Numbered from the stretch's first letter, positions 54,169 to 63,535 are shown. The stretch: DNA of 64,000 nt from JACRCG01 sp964524835 (GCA_964524835.1 CAZGEG010000004.1:1-64000), one strand, 5' to 3'. A program made the numbers and translations. Notes: generated by a model from the letters alone, not told the origin.

Positions 54169-54966
54169 ATGATTAATACGGAGCTTAACGCAGCTGTACA
54201 AAAGGGGTTGGATCTTCTCGACCAGGGAGAGACAAAAAAGGCGATTGCGATCTTCGAGGAGTATTGGGACGGCAACAAAGATCATCCGGACAGCTGGTTC
54301 TATCTTGGCGATGCACTGGCTGAAGACGGTCGCCTGGAAGATGCCATTTCCCGCTACCGTGAAGGGCTCAAGTTGGCACCTGAGGATGCCGACGCGCTGA
54401 CGACGCTGGGGGACATGCTGCTCGAAGCGGGAAACCACAAGGATTCGCTCGCCTGTTACAAAAAAGTTCTGGATATCGACCCGAAGGATGCCGATGCCCT
54501 CGTCAGCATGGGCCTGGTCTACAGCAGCCAGGACCGGAGTGACGATGCAATTCGCGCCTTTCGTCAGGCGCTTGATCTTGAACCGGATAACGTTTTTGCG
54601 CTCAATGCCCTGGGAGACGCGCTGTACGGGAATGGAGACGTCGATGGAGCTATCGCCGCCTTCACCAGGGGGGTGGAGATCGATCCCGAAGACCCTGCTG
54701 CTCATTTCAACCTGGGCGAACTGTACTATGATCTCGATGAGTTGGAAGAAGCCGAAGATGCCTGCCTTGAAGCGGTCCGGTGCGACCCCTCATACAGCAT
54801 GGCGTACCTGACTCTGGGCGGCATCTGCATGGACCAGGACCGCACGGCCGATGCGATAGTACATTTCGAAAATTATCTGCGGCAGGAACGATCAACCCAG
54901 GCAGCCGACATGATCGCAGAGGTCAAGGCGGTTATCGAAGGACTCAAAGAGGAACTAAAGGGGTAG
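54169..54966 (+). CDS. Tetratricopeptide repeat protein
   Basis: This 265-aa protein is made of about seven tandem 34-residue TPR units (about 15-250), each with the W/L-G-Y/A-x-A-P pattern such as DSWFYLGDALAEDGRLEDAI and ALNALGDALYGNGDVDGAIA. There is no signal peptide. It is a scaffold for protein contacts in the cytoplasm. It overlaps no gene and ends 2 bases before the TatD-radical SAM gene, so it is very likely co-translated with it. Confidence 0.93.
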   Translation: MINTELNAAVQKGLDLLDQGETKKAIAIFEEYWDGNKDHPDSWFYLGDALAEDGRLEDAISRYREGLKLAPEDADALTTLGDMLLEAGNHKDSLACYKKVLDIDPKDADALVSMGLVYSSQDRSDDAIRAFRQALDLEPDNVFALNALGDALYGNGDVDGAIAAFTRGVEIDPEDPAAHFNLGELYYDLDELEEAEDACLEAVRCDPSYSMAYLTLGGICMDQDRTADAIVHFENYLRQERSTQAADMIAEVKAVIEGLKEELKG

Positions 54967-54968
54967 CA

Positions 54969-56354
54969 ATGCCGCACAAAAAACCGGGCCTGATCGACTC
55001 CCATGCCCATATATACTACCGGGATTTCTCCGGTGATTTTGGCGACATGCTGAAGCGTGCCGAAGATGCCGGTGTAGCTGCCATTCTGGTGGTCGGCACC
55101 GACATCGAGTCGAGCCGTGAATCGGTGGAACTTGCGGAGAAGTATCCGCAATTGTACGCCGCCGTAGGTATTCATCCCCATGATGCCGGCCGGGTCACGG
55201 ATGCCTGTTACGACATTATCCGGACCATGGCACTCGCCAGCCGGAAAGTCGTTGCCATCGGTGAAATTGGGCTTGATTTCTTTCGCGACCGTTCACCGCG
55301 GGACCAGCAGGAGATCGTTTTCCGCCGTTTCCTCCGGCTCGCGGCCGATCTGGACAAACCGGTTATTGTCCATGATCGCGATGCCCATGACCGTCTCATG
55401 TCGATTCTGCGGGAGGAGCCGGTAAGAAAAGGCGTTTTGCACTGTTTTTCCGGCGATGCCGCAATGGCTCTGGAAGCTTCCGCCCTTGGATTCTATATTT
55501 CGATACCCGGAACGATCACCTACCCCGGCAACCAGAGCCTGCGGGACGTCGTGCATGCGGTCAGTATCGACCGGATGCTGGTCGAGACCGACTGCCCCTA
55601 CCTGACCCCCGCCCCGCATCGCGGCAAACGCAACGAGCCTGCGTATGTGCGTTTTGCCGCAGAGAGGCTGGCCGAAGTCAAGGGGCTGACCCTGGAAGAC
55701 GTCGCCCGCATTACGACCAAAAATGCCGGGAACCTGTTCGGCATACGGCTCTGGGACCAATCGACGAAGATCGCCTACCGGATCCGCAATTCGCTCTATC
55801 TGAATATCACCAACCGCTGTTCCAACCGCTGCTCGTTCTGTGCGAAGTTCGACGACTTTACCGTCAAGGGGCATAATCTGCTGCTGGACCGTGAACCGAC
55901 CTTCGAGGAGGTAATGGCAGCGGTCGGTCAACCTTCAGATATTGATGAGGTCGTGTTCTGCGGCTACGGTGAGCCGCTGATCCGGCTGGACCTGGTCAAA
56001 CAGGCGGCGGGCGTCCTTAAGGCCCGCGGCTATAAGATCCGCATCAACACCGACGGTCAGGCCAACCTGGTCCATGGACGCGATATCCTGCCGGAGCTGG
56101 CCGGGCTGGTTGATACTGTTTCCGTCAGCCTGAATGCACCCGATTCGGCTACATACAGCAGGCTTTGCAACACCCCGTTCGGCGAAGCCGGTTTCAGTGG
56201 AGTCTGTGACTTCATCCGGGCTGCATCTGCCCATATTCCTCAGGTGATAGCCAGTGCCGTTACCGTGCCGGGTATCGATGTCGAAGCCTGCAGGGTTTTG
56301 GCAGAATCGCTGGGGGTTGAATTTCGCGTGAGGGAATACGCGGAGGTCGGGTAG
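54969..56354 (+). CDS. TatD nuclease / radical SAM fusion protein
   Basis: This 461-aa fusion carries a TatD-type metal-dependent DNase (residues 5-258) with DSHAH (10-14), GEIGLD (98-103, Glu99), H135, H158 and D208. A radical SAM domain follows (about 270-461) with C284-x3-C288-x2-C291 and the GYGEPLIRLDL motif. TatD-linked radical SAM proteins of unknown substrate are known, mostly as neighbours or fusions in Deltaproteobacteria and clostridia. AAAGGGG lies 6 bases before the ATG at 54969. The frame is open upstream to 54780, but that part overlaps the TPR gene. Confidence 0.9.
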   Translation: MPHKKPGLIDSHAHIYYRDFSGDFGDMLKRAEDAGVAAILVVGTDIESSRESVELAEKYPQLYAAVGIHPHDAGRVTDACYDIIRTMALASRKVVAIGEIGLDFFRDRSPRDQQEIVFRRFLRLAADLDKPVIVHDRDAHDRLMSILREEPVRKGVLHCFSGDAAMALEASALGFYISIPGTITYPGNQSLRDVVHAVSIDRMLVETDCPYLTPAPHRGKRNEPAYVRFAAERLAEVKGLTLEDVARITTKNAGNLFGIRLWDQSTKIAYRIRNSLYLNITNRCSNRCSFCAKFDDFTVKGHNLLLDREPTFEEVMAAVGQPSDIDEVVFCGYGEPLIRLDLVKQAAGVLKARGYKIRINTDGQANLVHGRDILPELAGLVDTVSVSLNAPDSATYSRLCNTPFGEAGFSGVCDFIRAASAHIPQVIASAVTVPGIDVEACRVLAESLGVEFRVREYAEVG

Positions 56355-56366
56355 CACTTTTATTAG

Positions 56367-56429
56367 ACATGTTGGCGATTGAGAGAGTGCGAAAACATGT
56401 GTTGACATGTAGCACATAAAAAGTATTAT
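56367..56429 (+). promoter_or_regulatory. Promoter and operator of vapBC
   Basis: -35 TTGACA (56402-56407) and -10 TATTAT (56424-56429) are 16 bases apart. Three copies of the palindrome ACATGT (56367-56372, 56395-56400, 56405-56410) surround or overlap the -35, a typical arrangement for autorepression by a VapB antitoxin. Confidence 0.65.
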
Positions 56430-56460
56430 TGTTTGTGCATTTATTCCACGGAGGCCCATT

Positions 56461-56670
56461 ATGGCACGAGCAACCGTTACGTTACCGCAGGACCTGCTGA
56501 CCGAACTCTTATCGCTCGTTGACGCCAAAAGCAAGACCGAGGCGGTTATCACTGCTGTAAAGGATGAAATTCGCTTCCGCCGTGCAGCCCGTATCAAGGC
56601 AATGGCCGGACTGATGGAGTTTACTGCCGGCGCCGAAGAATTGCGCCACGGAGATCAGCGCCTTGGCTAG
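56461..56670 (+). CDS. vapB: VapB-type antitoxin
   Basis: This 69-aa protein starts with a ribbon-helix-helix-like segment (ARATVTLPQDLLTELLSL) followed by TKTEAV-like helices and a short C-terminal tail that would wrap the toxin. GGAGG lies about 10 bases upstream of the ATG. It precedes and overlaps the toxin gene by 8 bases. The ribbon part would bind the ACATGT repeats upstream. Confidence 0.88.
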   Translation: MARATVTLPQDLLTELLSLVDAKSKTEAVITAVKDEIRFRRAARIKAMAGLMEFTAGAEELRHGDQRLG

Positions 56671-57055
56671 GGTATTGGTTGATACCTCGGTCTGGATCGA
56701 GTTTTTCCGTAAACACGAACCGTATTACAGCATCGTGACGCGACTGATTGACGACGAACAGGTCTACTGCTGCGGCATCATTCTGGCCGAGCTGATGCAG
56801 GGGGCCAAATCAGACAAGGAACTGTCAGTGCTTGACGATTTTCCCCGTGTTTTTCCCTTCATTGCTGCAACACCCCAGTTATGGGCCGATGCCGGGAGGC
56901 TTGCCTTTCAGCTGCGTCGCAAAGATGTGACAATCGGCCTGTCGGACTGCTATATCGCCGTTGCTGCCGCCTCGGTCCGAGCCCAGGTGGCAACTCTTGA
57001 CAATCATTTCCTGATGCTCGGCAAACCTGCCAAAATAACTCTCTATCCTTTATAG
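56663..57055 (+). CDS. vapC: PIN-domain toxin VapC
   Basis: This 130-aa RNase toxin of the VapC type carries the PIN acidic residues D7 (LVDTSVW), the Glu in ILAELMQG, and the Asp residues in GLSDCYIAV and ATLDNHF. The start is TTG at 56663 inside vapB, with GGAGA nearby. It cleaves tRNA or rRNA and is kept inactive by VapB. The pair forms a complete type II module. Confidence 0.92.
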   Translation: MARVLVDTSVWIEFFRKHEPYYSIVTRLIDDEQVYCCGIILAELMQGAKSDKELSVLDDFPRVFPFIAATPQLWADAGRLAFQLRRKDVTIGLSDCYIAVAAASVRAQVATLDNHFLMLGKPAKITLYPL

Positions 57056-57209
57056 TGATTATCGATTAACAACTAGACGCCTTCCCTTTAGCCATCTCCT
57101 TACACTTATACCCGAGCTTGCAATAGCTCATTTTCAAGGGGAATACCAAAGTGAGATATGTACCTCGCCGCTGTTTTATTTTACATGCATGGCTGGCTTC
57201 TTAGGTGTT

Positions 57210-57941
57210 CTAATACCGCATGACCCTTCCCAGGAACTGCTGCAGCTCACCGCTCTGCGGCTCGGCGAACAATAGTTCTGCCGGGCCGCTTTCCACGATC
57301 TTTCCCTCAGCTACGAACAGGCAATAATCGCCCGCAGTCCGGGCAAATCCCATATGATGTGTTACGAGCAGCAGGTCGCGACCTTCATCCCGCAGCTCTC
57401 CTATGATATCCAACACTTCGGAGGTCATTTCCGGATCAAGCGCCGACGTCGGTTCGTCGAACAGCAGAAAACGAGGCTTGATGGCAATGGCCCGGGCGAT
57501 GGCCACCCGCTGCTGCTGACCGCCCGACAGCTGGGCCGGCTTCTTGTCCGCGTGCCCCGTCAATTGAAAGCGTTTCAGGATGCCCTGTGCCGTTTCAACC
57601 GCGTGCTCATGGCTGTAGCCATGGGCCTGCTCCAGCGGCAGGAGGATGTTCTCAAGCGCTGTCAGGTGCGGAAAGAGGTTGAAAGCCTGGAAGACCGTGC
57701 CGATGCTGCGGCGGTGCTTCAGCAGACTGGCGTCATCAAAATGTAGCAGATCTCCGTCAATGCGCAGTTCACCGGTATCCGGCCGTTCCAGCCCGGCAAC
57801 CGTCCGGAGCAGGGTGGTCTTGCCGCCCCCCGATGGCCCTATCACGACCAGGGCGTGGACATCCGGCAGATCGATGGAGATGTCATCCAGAACCCGTCGT
57901 CGGGCGTAGCTTTTGGTGAGGTGCGAAAGATTAAGATGCAT
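57210..57941 (-). CDS. Polar amino acid ABC transporter ATP-binding protein
   Basis: This 243-aa ATPase is of the GlnQ/HisP class. It has Walker A GPSGGGKTTLLR (33-44), Q-loop, signature LSGGQQQRVAIARA, Walker B LLFDEPTSALDPE, and the switch His in VTHHMGFARTAGD. It overlaps the permease gene by 11 bases and is the last gene of the transporter operon. The genes around it do not reveal the substrate. Confidence 0.95.
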   Translation of the reverse strand: MHLNLSHLTKSYARRRVLDDISIDLPDVHALVVIGPSGGGKTTLLRTVAGLERPDTGELRIDGDLLHFDDASLLKHRRSIGTVFQAFNLFPHLTALENILLPLEQAHGYSHEHAVETAQGILKRFQLTGHADKKPAQLSGGQQQRVAIARAIAIKPRFLLFDEPTSALDPEMTSEVLDIIGELRDEGRDLLLVTHHMGFARTAGDYCLFVAEGKIVESGPAELLFAEPQSGELQQFLGRVMRY

Positions 57942-58725
57942 AACGGTATTTTTGCTCCAGAAAGCGGCTGAAGAGCGAAATGGGGAGAGTCAGCGCCAGG
58001 TAACCGACCGCCAGCGGCAGGTAGCTTTCCAGCGTACTGAAGGTGAACGAGTTGATCTCCTGCGCATTGAGGGTAAATTCGCTGACGGCGATGATCGACA
58101 GCAGGGAAGAGTCCTTGATCAGTGAAGCGAACTGTCCGGCCAGCGGCGGCAGAATGCGCTTCACCACCTGCGGGAGAATGACGAAGCGGTAGGTCTGGAA
58201 GGTCGTCAGACCGATGGCTTGCGCCGATTCCAGTTGCGACTCGCCGACGCTTTCGATGCCGGCCCGGATAATCTCGCTTAAATATGCCCCGGCAAAGAGG
58301 GCCAGCGTCAAAATACCGACCGCATAGCGGTTGCTGACTCCGAACGCGTCCGCCACCACGTAGAAAAAAACCAGGATCTGCACCAGCAGCGGCGTTCCCC
58401 TCACTCCTTCGACATACAGAATCGCCAGGTAGCGCAGGGGAAGCAGGCGGGAGCGTCGCGCAAGGGCGAAGAAAACGCTGATCAGGAGGCTGAGGCAGAG
58501 AGCGGCGGCTGATATCAGTACCGTGGTCATCCATCCCTGCAGAAACTTCTGCCGGTACTGCCAGACTGCATGCCAGTTCCAGCCGTACTGCAACCTGCTG
58601 AAGGCGAACCAGAAGACGGCGGACACGAGCAGAAAAACGACACCAAACGCCGCAATCCGCGAGACCAGCGGCGCATCGCTGCCGTCGTCCGGCTGGTACC
58701 ATATACCCGGCATCATTCGGCCCAT
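57931..58725 (-). CDS. Polar amino acid ABC transporter permease
   Basis: This 264-aa HisM/GlnP-type permease has about five transmembrane helices. The cytoplasmic EAA loop is ESQLESAQAIGLTTFQTYRFVILPQ. I chose the ATG at 58725, with AAAGGAG before it. The frame is open to 58800 but overlaps the upstream gene. An N-terminal soluble stretch (about 1-25) precedes the first helix. It partners the ATPase and binding protein of the same operon. Confidence 0.93.
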   Translation of the reverse strand: MGRMMPGIWYQPDDGSDAPLVSRIAAFGVVFLLVSAVFWFAFSRLQYGWNWHAVWQYRQKFLQGWMTTVLISAAALCLSLLISVFFALARRSRLLPLRYLAILYVEGVRGTPLLVQILVFFYVVADAFGVSNRYAVGILTLALFAGAYLSEIIRAGIESVGESQLESAQAIGLTTFQTYRFVILPQVVKRILPPLAGQFASLIKDSSLLSIIAVSEFTLNAQEINSFTFSTLESYLPLAVGYLALTLPISLFSRFLEQKYRYAS

Positions 58726-58742
58726 TACAGCTCCTTTAGTTG

Positions 58743-59564
58743 CTACAGGAAGAACGGATACCCTAGCCGCTTGAACTGCTGTTTCTGCTCCTTCAGCCAT
58801 GTGTCGCCGAGCTTTTCAAAGCCGCCCGCGGCGCGATACTCTTTCAGAAACGTATTGATGCGGGCTTTCAGCGGGTCGTTCCCCTTGCGTATGCCGATCG
58901 CCCATGATTCCTGCTGAAACGGCTTCAGGATAGCGCGGGTGGTTTGAGGGTTGCGCTGCCAGTTGCTGTAGGTGGACATCTGGTCATAGATGAAGGCATC
59001 CGCTTTCCCCTGCACCACCTCCAGAACGGCCGCCGCCTCCTTGTCCAGAACCAGAACCCGGGCATGCTTCAACTGCCTGCCTGCATAGCTGTGACCGGTT
59101 GTCCCTTTTTTTACCGCTACTGTCATGCCTTCCTTGTCCAGGTCGGAGATTCCCTGAACGGAAGAATTTTTCCGCACCAGCAGGCAGAGGCCGGTCTGCA
59201 GGTACGGATCGGAAAAGTCGATCGACTGGGCCCGCTCCGCCGTGGCGGTCATGGAGGAAATGATCAGGTCGATCTTGCCGGTCTTCAAGGACGGGATCAG
59301 GCCGTCAAAGGCCATATTCTCAATTTTGACCTGCTTCCCCAGCGCCGCACCGAGCGCCCTGGCCAGATCGACGCTCACGCCGGTCGGCTGACCCTTGGTG
59401 TCGGTCATCTCGAAGGGGGGGTAGGCCAGCTCCATCCCGACAATCAGCGTCTCCCTGTTATCGGCGGCAAAACCGGTGCAGCAGAGCGCGGAAACGATCA
59501 AAAGTGAACGCAGACAGACTTTGGTTCCCCGTAATACAGAACGTAAACAGGTTGCGAGATCCAT
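58743..59564 (-). CDS. Polar amino acid ABC transporter substrate-binding protein
   Basis: This 273-aa periplasmic protein has an N-terminal signal sequence cut near FAADN and a type II binding-protein fold. It starts ETLIVGMELAYPPFEMTDTKG, a cluster typical of amino acid receptors, and has SFSDPYLQTGLCLLV-like strand and hinge. I chose the ATG at 59564 with GAGGAGGG upstream. It is first in the operon with permease and ATPase. The ligand is unknown; the Asp/Arg pattern is compatible with a polar amino acid. Confidence 0.93.
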   Translation of the reverse strand: MDLATCLRSVLRGTKVCLRSLLIVSALCCTGFAADNRETLIVGMELAYPPFEMTDTKGQPTGVSVDLARALGAALGKQVKIENMAFDGLIPSLKTGKIDLIISSMTATAERAQSIDFSDPYLQTGLCLLVRKNSSVQGISDLDKEGMTVAVKKGTTGHSYAGRQLKHARVLVLDKEAAAVLEVVQGKADAFIYDQMSTYSNWQRNPQTTRAILKPFQQESWAIGIRKGNDPLKARINTFLKEYRAAGGFEKLGDTWLKEQKQQFKRLGYPFFL

Positions 59565-59662
59565 GGCAGAGCCCTCCTCTTTAATTCTTTTCAACGTAGC
59601 GCAAAAACAGCTTGGATTCAACTGATAGTATCGTAGGGGGAGGAAGAGTAGCCGGAATATAT

Positions 59663-59693
59663 AAAAAGGCCGCGTCAATCGACGCGGCCTTTT
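59663..59693 (-). terminator. Terminator after tRNA-His
   Basis: The perfect stem GGCCGCGTC/GACGCGGCC (4-base loop) is flanked by A-run and T-run, so it works on both strands. It lies 8 bases past the tRNA. Confidence 0.85.
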
Positions 59694-59700
59694 GAATTAT

Positions 59701-59777
59701 TGGGGTGGCTGGAGGGTATCGAACCCTCGCATATGCGAGTCACAGTCGCACGTGTTAACCGCTTCACCACAGCCACC
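59701..59777 (-). tRNA. tRNA-His (anticodon GTG)
   Basis: This is a 77-nt cloverleaf including CCA and the extra G-1 that marks tRNA-His. The acceptor stem GTGGCTG/CAGCCAC is perfect, with discriminator C73 opposite G-1. The anticodon stem TGCGA/TCGCA encloses CTGTGAC, with anticodon GTG. The T loop TTCGATA is normal. A promoter lies just upstream, overlapping the end of the transglutaminase gene. Confidence 0.97.
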
Positions 59778-59789
59778 ATAAGAAACGAT

Positions 59790-59819
59790 TTAATAGCCTA
59801 AACAGTGTCCGTTAGTCAA
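59790..59819 (-). promoter_or_regulatory. Promoter of tRNA-His
   Basis: On the minus strand -35 TTGACT (59814-59819) and -10 TATTAA (59790-59795) are 18 bases apart, 12 bases before the tRNA. It lies across the stop codon of the neighbouring gene. Confidence 0.6.
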
Positions 59820-61744
59820 GATATTTTTGCTTTCTCCCCATTCAAATCCCGAAGTATTTTCTGCAACTGAACATACTCGCCATCCGTCAGCCTCCGGTCG
59901 TGATAGACCGCCCCGGCATAGATCTCTGCAAAAGCCGAAACATGGCTGTTTTTTGCTGCCGCCGCTATCTCAAACAGTCCCGCCCCACCCTCCGGCGTGG
60001 CTATGCCGAATTCACGCCCCACCGTCCGGAGAAAACGCCGCAGGATGCGCTGTTCGCGGGAGCGGAAGAGCGACGCGCGCACTGCTGCAGCCAGCAGACC
60101 GGCAACCAGCAGACCGGCAGCCACATAAGGCAGTGCGCTGCGGATCATTTTTGCCGGACTGGCACCCTGTAAACGTGAACCGACTGAGCGGGCAATCGTC
60201 ATCTGCTGTTCGAAATCGTAGCTTATAACCGACCTGTTCCATACATAATTGAAGGAATCAAGCAGAAGAGCCAGCTGTTGCATGAGAGTGCGCGACCGGG
60301 GTGCCGTCCAGAGCTCTCCGGCGTTGGCGGCGAAACCGCTCGGATCTATTCTCACCCATCCGCTCCCCTCGATGAAAGCTTCCACCCAGACGTGAGCCTT
60401 GTCGTCGGTAACGAGATAATAGCCTCCCAGCTCGTTATATTCTCCGCCGAGATACCCGCCGACCAGCCGGCATGGCACGCCTGCCGCACGGAGAAGCAGG
60501 GCGAATGAAGAAGCGAAAAATTCACAATGCCCCTGTTTCTTATCGAAAAGAAACAGCTCGAGAGCCCTGTCGCCGGTAGCCAGATCCTTTGTTGTATAGC
60601 GGTAACCTCCGGCGCGGAAATAATTTTCCAGAAACTCGACTTTTGTACGGTCACCCGCCCCGCTGCGAACTATCTCTGCGGCAAGAGCCTTTACCCGGGC
60701 CGGAAGCCGCTCTGGCAGCTGCAGATAAAACGGTCTGTTAACCGCATTGCGTTGCGCGGTTACACCGCTGGATTGAGAATCGGCGGTATAACTCACTCGG
60801 CCGCCGCCGAATCTCGAAAGTTCAAGGACACCGTCCGGCGAGCGCGAGACACGCTGCAGGGAAAGAGCGGTTGGACGATCGAGCGCTATAAGGGTGCGAA
60901 TGTCAGTCGGTTCCGGATAAATAACCTGCCTGGTCGTCTGCCCGGTGAAATCCGGCAGTTCAGAAGGTATCTGCTGTATTCGAGTCCACCTGTTTCCGTC
61001 CGTCCGGTTGAATACCATCCCCCGCCAGTAGAGCTGATTTTGCGCGAGACGCTGCATTTCAGCCCGAAAAGCGAGCGTGCGTGACACGGCGATACTGCTC
61101 TGGCTGCCGGGCTCCACCGTATCTGAATATCCGGTTGATCGTGCAGGCGGCGGATTGAGGAAATGCCAGAGCGGCAGTTGCGTGCGGGGCATGACCGGAA
61201 AAAAGATCAGCAGCAGCGGCACCGCCAGAACGGGCATCAACAGACCGGAAAACAGGATCCGTTTCAGGTCGGGCATCGTGACTGTCATGTCGCGGTCCTG
61301 ATTCTGGAATGTCAACAGCACCAGGGCGAGAGCAATCATAAACAGCAGCAATCCGAGGTAAACCAGAAAAAGAGGGCTTAGATCAAAGAGCGATGAAGAG
61401 GCGAGGCAGAACATCGAAAGGGCGTATATCTGCTGGCTGTGCCGGACAGTTTTTTCACCGCTGAGCCGGACGGCAAGCATAATAGACAGTACGCTGACAA
61501 CCGGGTCCACCGGGTTGGAGCGACTGAACTGAAGGGCGTAATGGAGAAAAACCGGGACTATCGCCACATTCTGCATCCATGACTTCAGCCCCCAACTCCC
61601 CCTGCGGTCCTGCCAGAGCCCAGCCACCAACCCGGCCACCAGAATCAGGCGGGGAAACGTCGCCAGCCAGGGAAAGAGCGGGATCATCCCGCACAAACCG
61701 ATGAGGTAGGTGCATATTGTAGTAATTGATCTAATCGCTACCAT
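59816..61744 (-). CDS. TgpA-like membrane transglutaminase
   Basis: This 642-aa protein has an N-terminal membrane domain (about 5-190, DUF3488-like, with about six helices), a periplasmic domain, and a transglutaminase-like core. The catalytic Cys is in KQGHCEFFASSFALLLRAAG, the His in DKAHVWVEAF, and the Asp in VRIDPSG. A further helix near residue 545 precedes a cytoplasmic tail. Members of the family are linked to peptidase or transglutaminase steps in envelope assembly. It overlaps the DUF58 gene by 14 bases, as third gene of the MoxR-DUF58-transglutaminase operon. Confidence 0.92.
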   Translation of the reverse strand: MVAIRSITTICTYLIGLCGMIPLFPWLATFPRLILVAGLVAGLWQDRRGSWGLKSWMQNVAIVPVFLHYALQFSRSNPVDPVVSVLSIMLAVRLSGEKTVRHSQQIYALSMFCLASSSLFDLSPLFLVYLGLLLFMIALALVLLTFQNQDRDMTVTMPDLKRILFSGLLMPVLAVPLLLIFFPVMPRTQLPLWHFLNPPPARSTGYSDTVEPGSQSSIAVSRTLAFRAEMQRLAQNQLYWRGMVFNRTDGNRWTRIQQIPSELPDFTGQTTRQVIYPEPTDIRTLIALDRPTALSLQRVSRSPDGVLELSRFGGGRVSYTADSQSSGVTAQRNAVNRPFYLQLPERLPARVKALAAEIVRSGAGDRTKVEFLENYFRAGGYRYTTKDLATGDRALELFLFDKKQGHCEFFASSFALLLRAAGVPCRLVGGYLGGEYNELGGYYLVTDDKAHVWVEAFIEGSGWVRIDPSGFAANAGELWTAPRSRTLMQQLALLLDSFNYVWNRSVISYDFEQQMTIARSVGSRLQGASPAKMIRSALPYVAAGLLVAGLLAAAVRASLFRSREQRILRRFLRTVGREFGIATPEGGAGLFEIAAAAKNSHVSAFAEIYAGAVYHDRRLTDGEYVQLQKILRDLNGEKAKIS

Positions 61745-62576
61745 ACATCGCCAATTCCTTCTGCAGCATCAGTCCGTGCCGCCTGCCGACTCCAGGCGGA
61801 AACTTGCGGCCGCCGAGCTGCAACCCGACCGGGCGTTCACACACCCAGCGCCGAACCAGCCAGGCAGCACGCGACAAACGCTCTTCAACCCCCTGCCCCG
61901 GCAACGCATCCAGATCAATCACCAGAGGAGAGGCCACACTTCTGCCAAAGCCCTTCACCAGAAGTTCGTGGCTGCGGGCCGAAAGCTTCCAGTGAATCAT
62001 TCGAAGCGGTTCCGATCCGGAATAGGGATTTATCCGCTCCAGCTCACCGTCCAGGCCCCGTTCGTGGCGCAGCCCGGCTCCGGTATTTGGGGATTCATCA
62101 AAGCTGCCGCTTGAATCTGCAGCGAGCGGATGGGGAAATACCGTAACCGCAGCGTTAATTTCAAAACTCCAGAAGCGGGTAAAAAAACCGACCGGATACG
62201 GCGAACTGATCGTTATCCTGCCGAGCGTCGCCTGTCCCCGCCGGTTGAAGGTAAACAGTACCGTGTCCTGATGAGTTGAACCCGGGAGAACGACAGGGAA
62301 CACGAGAGTCTGACCGCTGCTGCACTCAAGACGGATCAGAAATGAAGGGAGGCGGCGTTTGTGGTTTTTTACCGCTAGGCGGAAAGGAGCCGGAATCCCG
62401 GCATAGATTTCTTCCGGAGGGTGGAGATCGGGGATCAGCTTTTTGATATTATACATACCGGCCAGACCGGTTACCGACATGAATGCCAGTAAACCGGCAA
62501 CAACAAGAAACAGCAGGTTGTTGCCGGTATTGACCGCAGCAAAACCGAGCAGGAGCGTGATCAGGATATAAAGCAC
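61731..62576 (-). CDS. DUF58 membrane protein
   Basis: This 281-aa protein has two N-terminal transmembrane helices (about 1-40) and a DUF58 domain, with the conserved RERG-type segment LRHERGLDGELERINPYSG and the PLRMIHWKLSARSHELLVKGF signature. The GTG at 62576 is taken as start, but the NTGNNLL family motif begins close to it, so a slightly longer product is possible. It is between MoxR and the transglutaminase. The three usually act together on envelope or secreted proteins. Confidence 0.9.
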   Translation of the reverse strand: MLYILITLLLGFAAVNTGNNLLFLVVAGLLAFMSVTGLAGMYNIKKLIPDLHPPEEIYAGIPAPFRLAVKNHKRRLPSFLIRLECSSGQTLVFPVVLPGSTHQDTVLFTFNRRGQATLGRITISSPYPVGFFTRFWSFEINAAVTVFPHPLAADSSGSFDESPNTGAGLRHERGLDGELERINPYSGSEPLRMIHWKLSARSHELLVKGFGRSVASPLVIDLDALPGQGVEERLSRAAWLVRRWVCERPVGLQLGGRKFPPGVGRRHGLMLQKELAMYGSD

Positions 62577-62593
62577 CCCGGACGTGCTGATTT

Positions 62594-63535
62594 TCAGTCC
62601 AAAGGCAACGCTATGCCGGCGATGATCGTCCGTAACACCCCTCCCCTGTCAGCAGTAGTCATGTCGCTCCGCATGGTCAGGCGATGGGAGCAGACCGCCA
62701 CGGCAATACTTTTGACGTCATCCGGGGCAACATAATCGCGCCCTGCCAGGAAAGCGGCCGCTTTGGACGCCTGGACCAGGTTGATTGCAGCCCGGGTTGA
62801 AAGCCCGGTCTGGATCAAATCGTGAGAACGGGTGGCCAATACGATGTTATGGATATAGGAAAGCACCTTGTCCGAAAGGTAGACCTCCTGTACATCACTC
62901 TTGGCAGCCTTGATTTCTGCGGACGTTACCAACGGCACCATGCTGCCGACCCGTTCGCGGATGCCGCCGCCGGCAATGATTCCCCGTTCCAGCCTCTCCG
63001 ACGGATAGCCGATTCCGGTGCAGATCAGGAAGCGGTCAAGCTGCGATTCAGGCAGCAGGAAGGTGCCGCTCTGGTCGGAGGGATTCTGCGTGGCAAAGAC
63101 CATGAACGGGTCCGGCAGCGGGTGCGTCACGCCCTCGATCGTCACGCGCCGCTCCTCCATCGCCTCCAGCATGGCGCTCTGCGTGCGGGGCATGGCCCGG
63201 TTGATCTCGTCCAGCAATACAATATTATTGAAGATCGGCCCGGGCTGAAAACTGAAATGCCCCTCTTCGCGGTTAAAGATCGACAGTCCGGTGATATCGG
63301 AAGGGAGCAGATCACTGGTACACTGGACTCTGCCGAAGGTGAGCCCGGTAACACCCGCAAGTGCAAGAGCTACAGTCGTCTTGCCGAGGCCGGGCAGATC
63401 CTCCACAAGAATGTGGCCGCCCACCAGAAGAGCGATAGTTGACAGTCGAAGAACCTCATCCTTCCCCTGCAGATAGTCACGGGAGAGCGATTCAAAGACA
63501 TGCGTAAACACATGAGACCGGGAAGATAACTGCAC
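62594..63535 (-). CDS. MoxR family AAA ATPase
   Basis: This 313-aa AAA+ ATPase of the MoxR type has Walker A EDLPGLGKTTVA (residues 45-56), Walker B (VLLDEINRAMPRTQ), sensor 1 (ATQNPSDQSGTF), and sensor 2 near residue 245. It is a chaperone-like partner of DUF58 and transglutaminase proteins. The start is GTG at 63535, with GAGGTG upstream. It begins the operon. Confidence 0.93.
   Translation of the reverse strand: MQLSSRSHVFTHVFESLSRDYLQGKDEVLRLSTIALLVGGHILVEDLPGLGKTTVALALAGVTGLTFGRVQCTSDLLPSDITGLSIFNREEGHFSFQPGPIFNNIVLLDEINRAMPRTQSAMLEAMEERRVTIEGVTHPLPDPFMVFATQNPSDQSGTFLLPESQLDRFLICTGIGYPSERLERGIIAGGGIRERVGSMVPLVTSAEIKAAKSDVQEVYLSDKVLSYIHNIVLATRSHDLIQTGLSTRAAINLVQASKAAAFLAGRDYVAPDDVKSIAVAVCSHRLTMRSDMTTADRGGVLRTIIAGIALPLD

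Noticed and set aside
54780..54968. Upstream extension of the TatD-radical SAM gene
   Set aside because: It lies within the TPR gene. The TatD motif starts just after the ATG at 54969, which has a good ribosome binding site.
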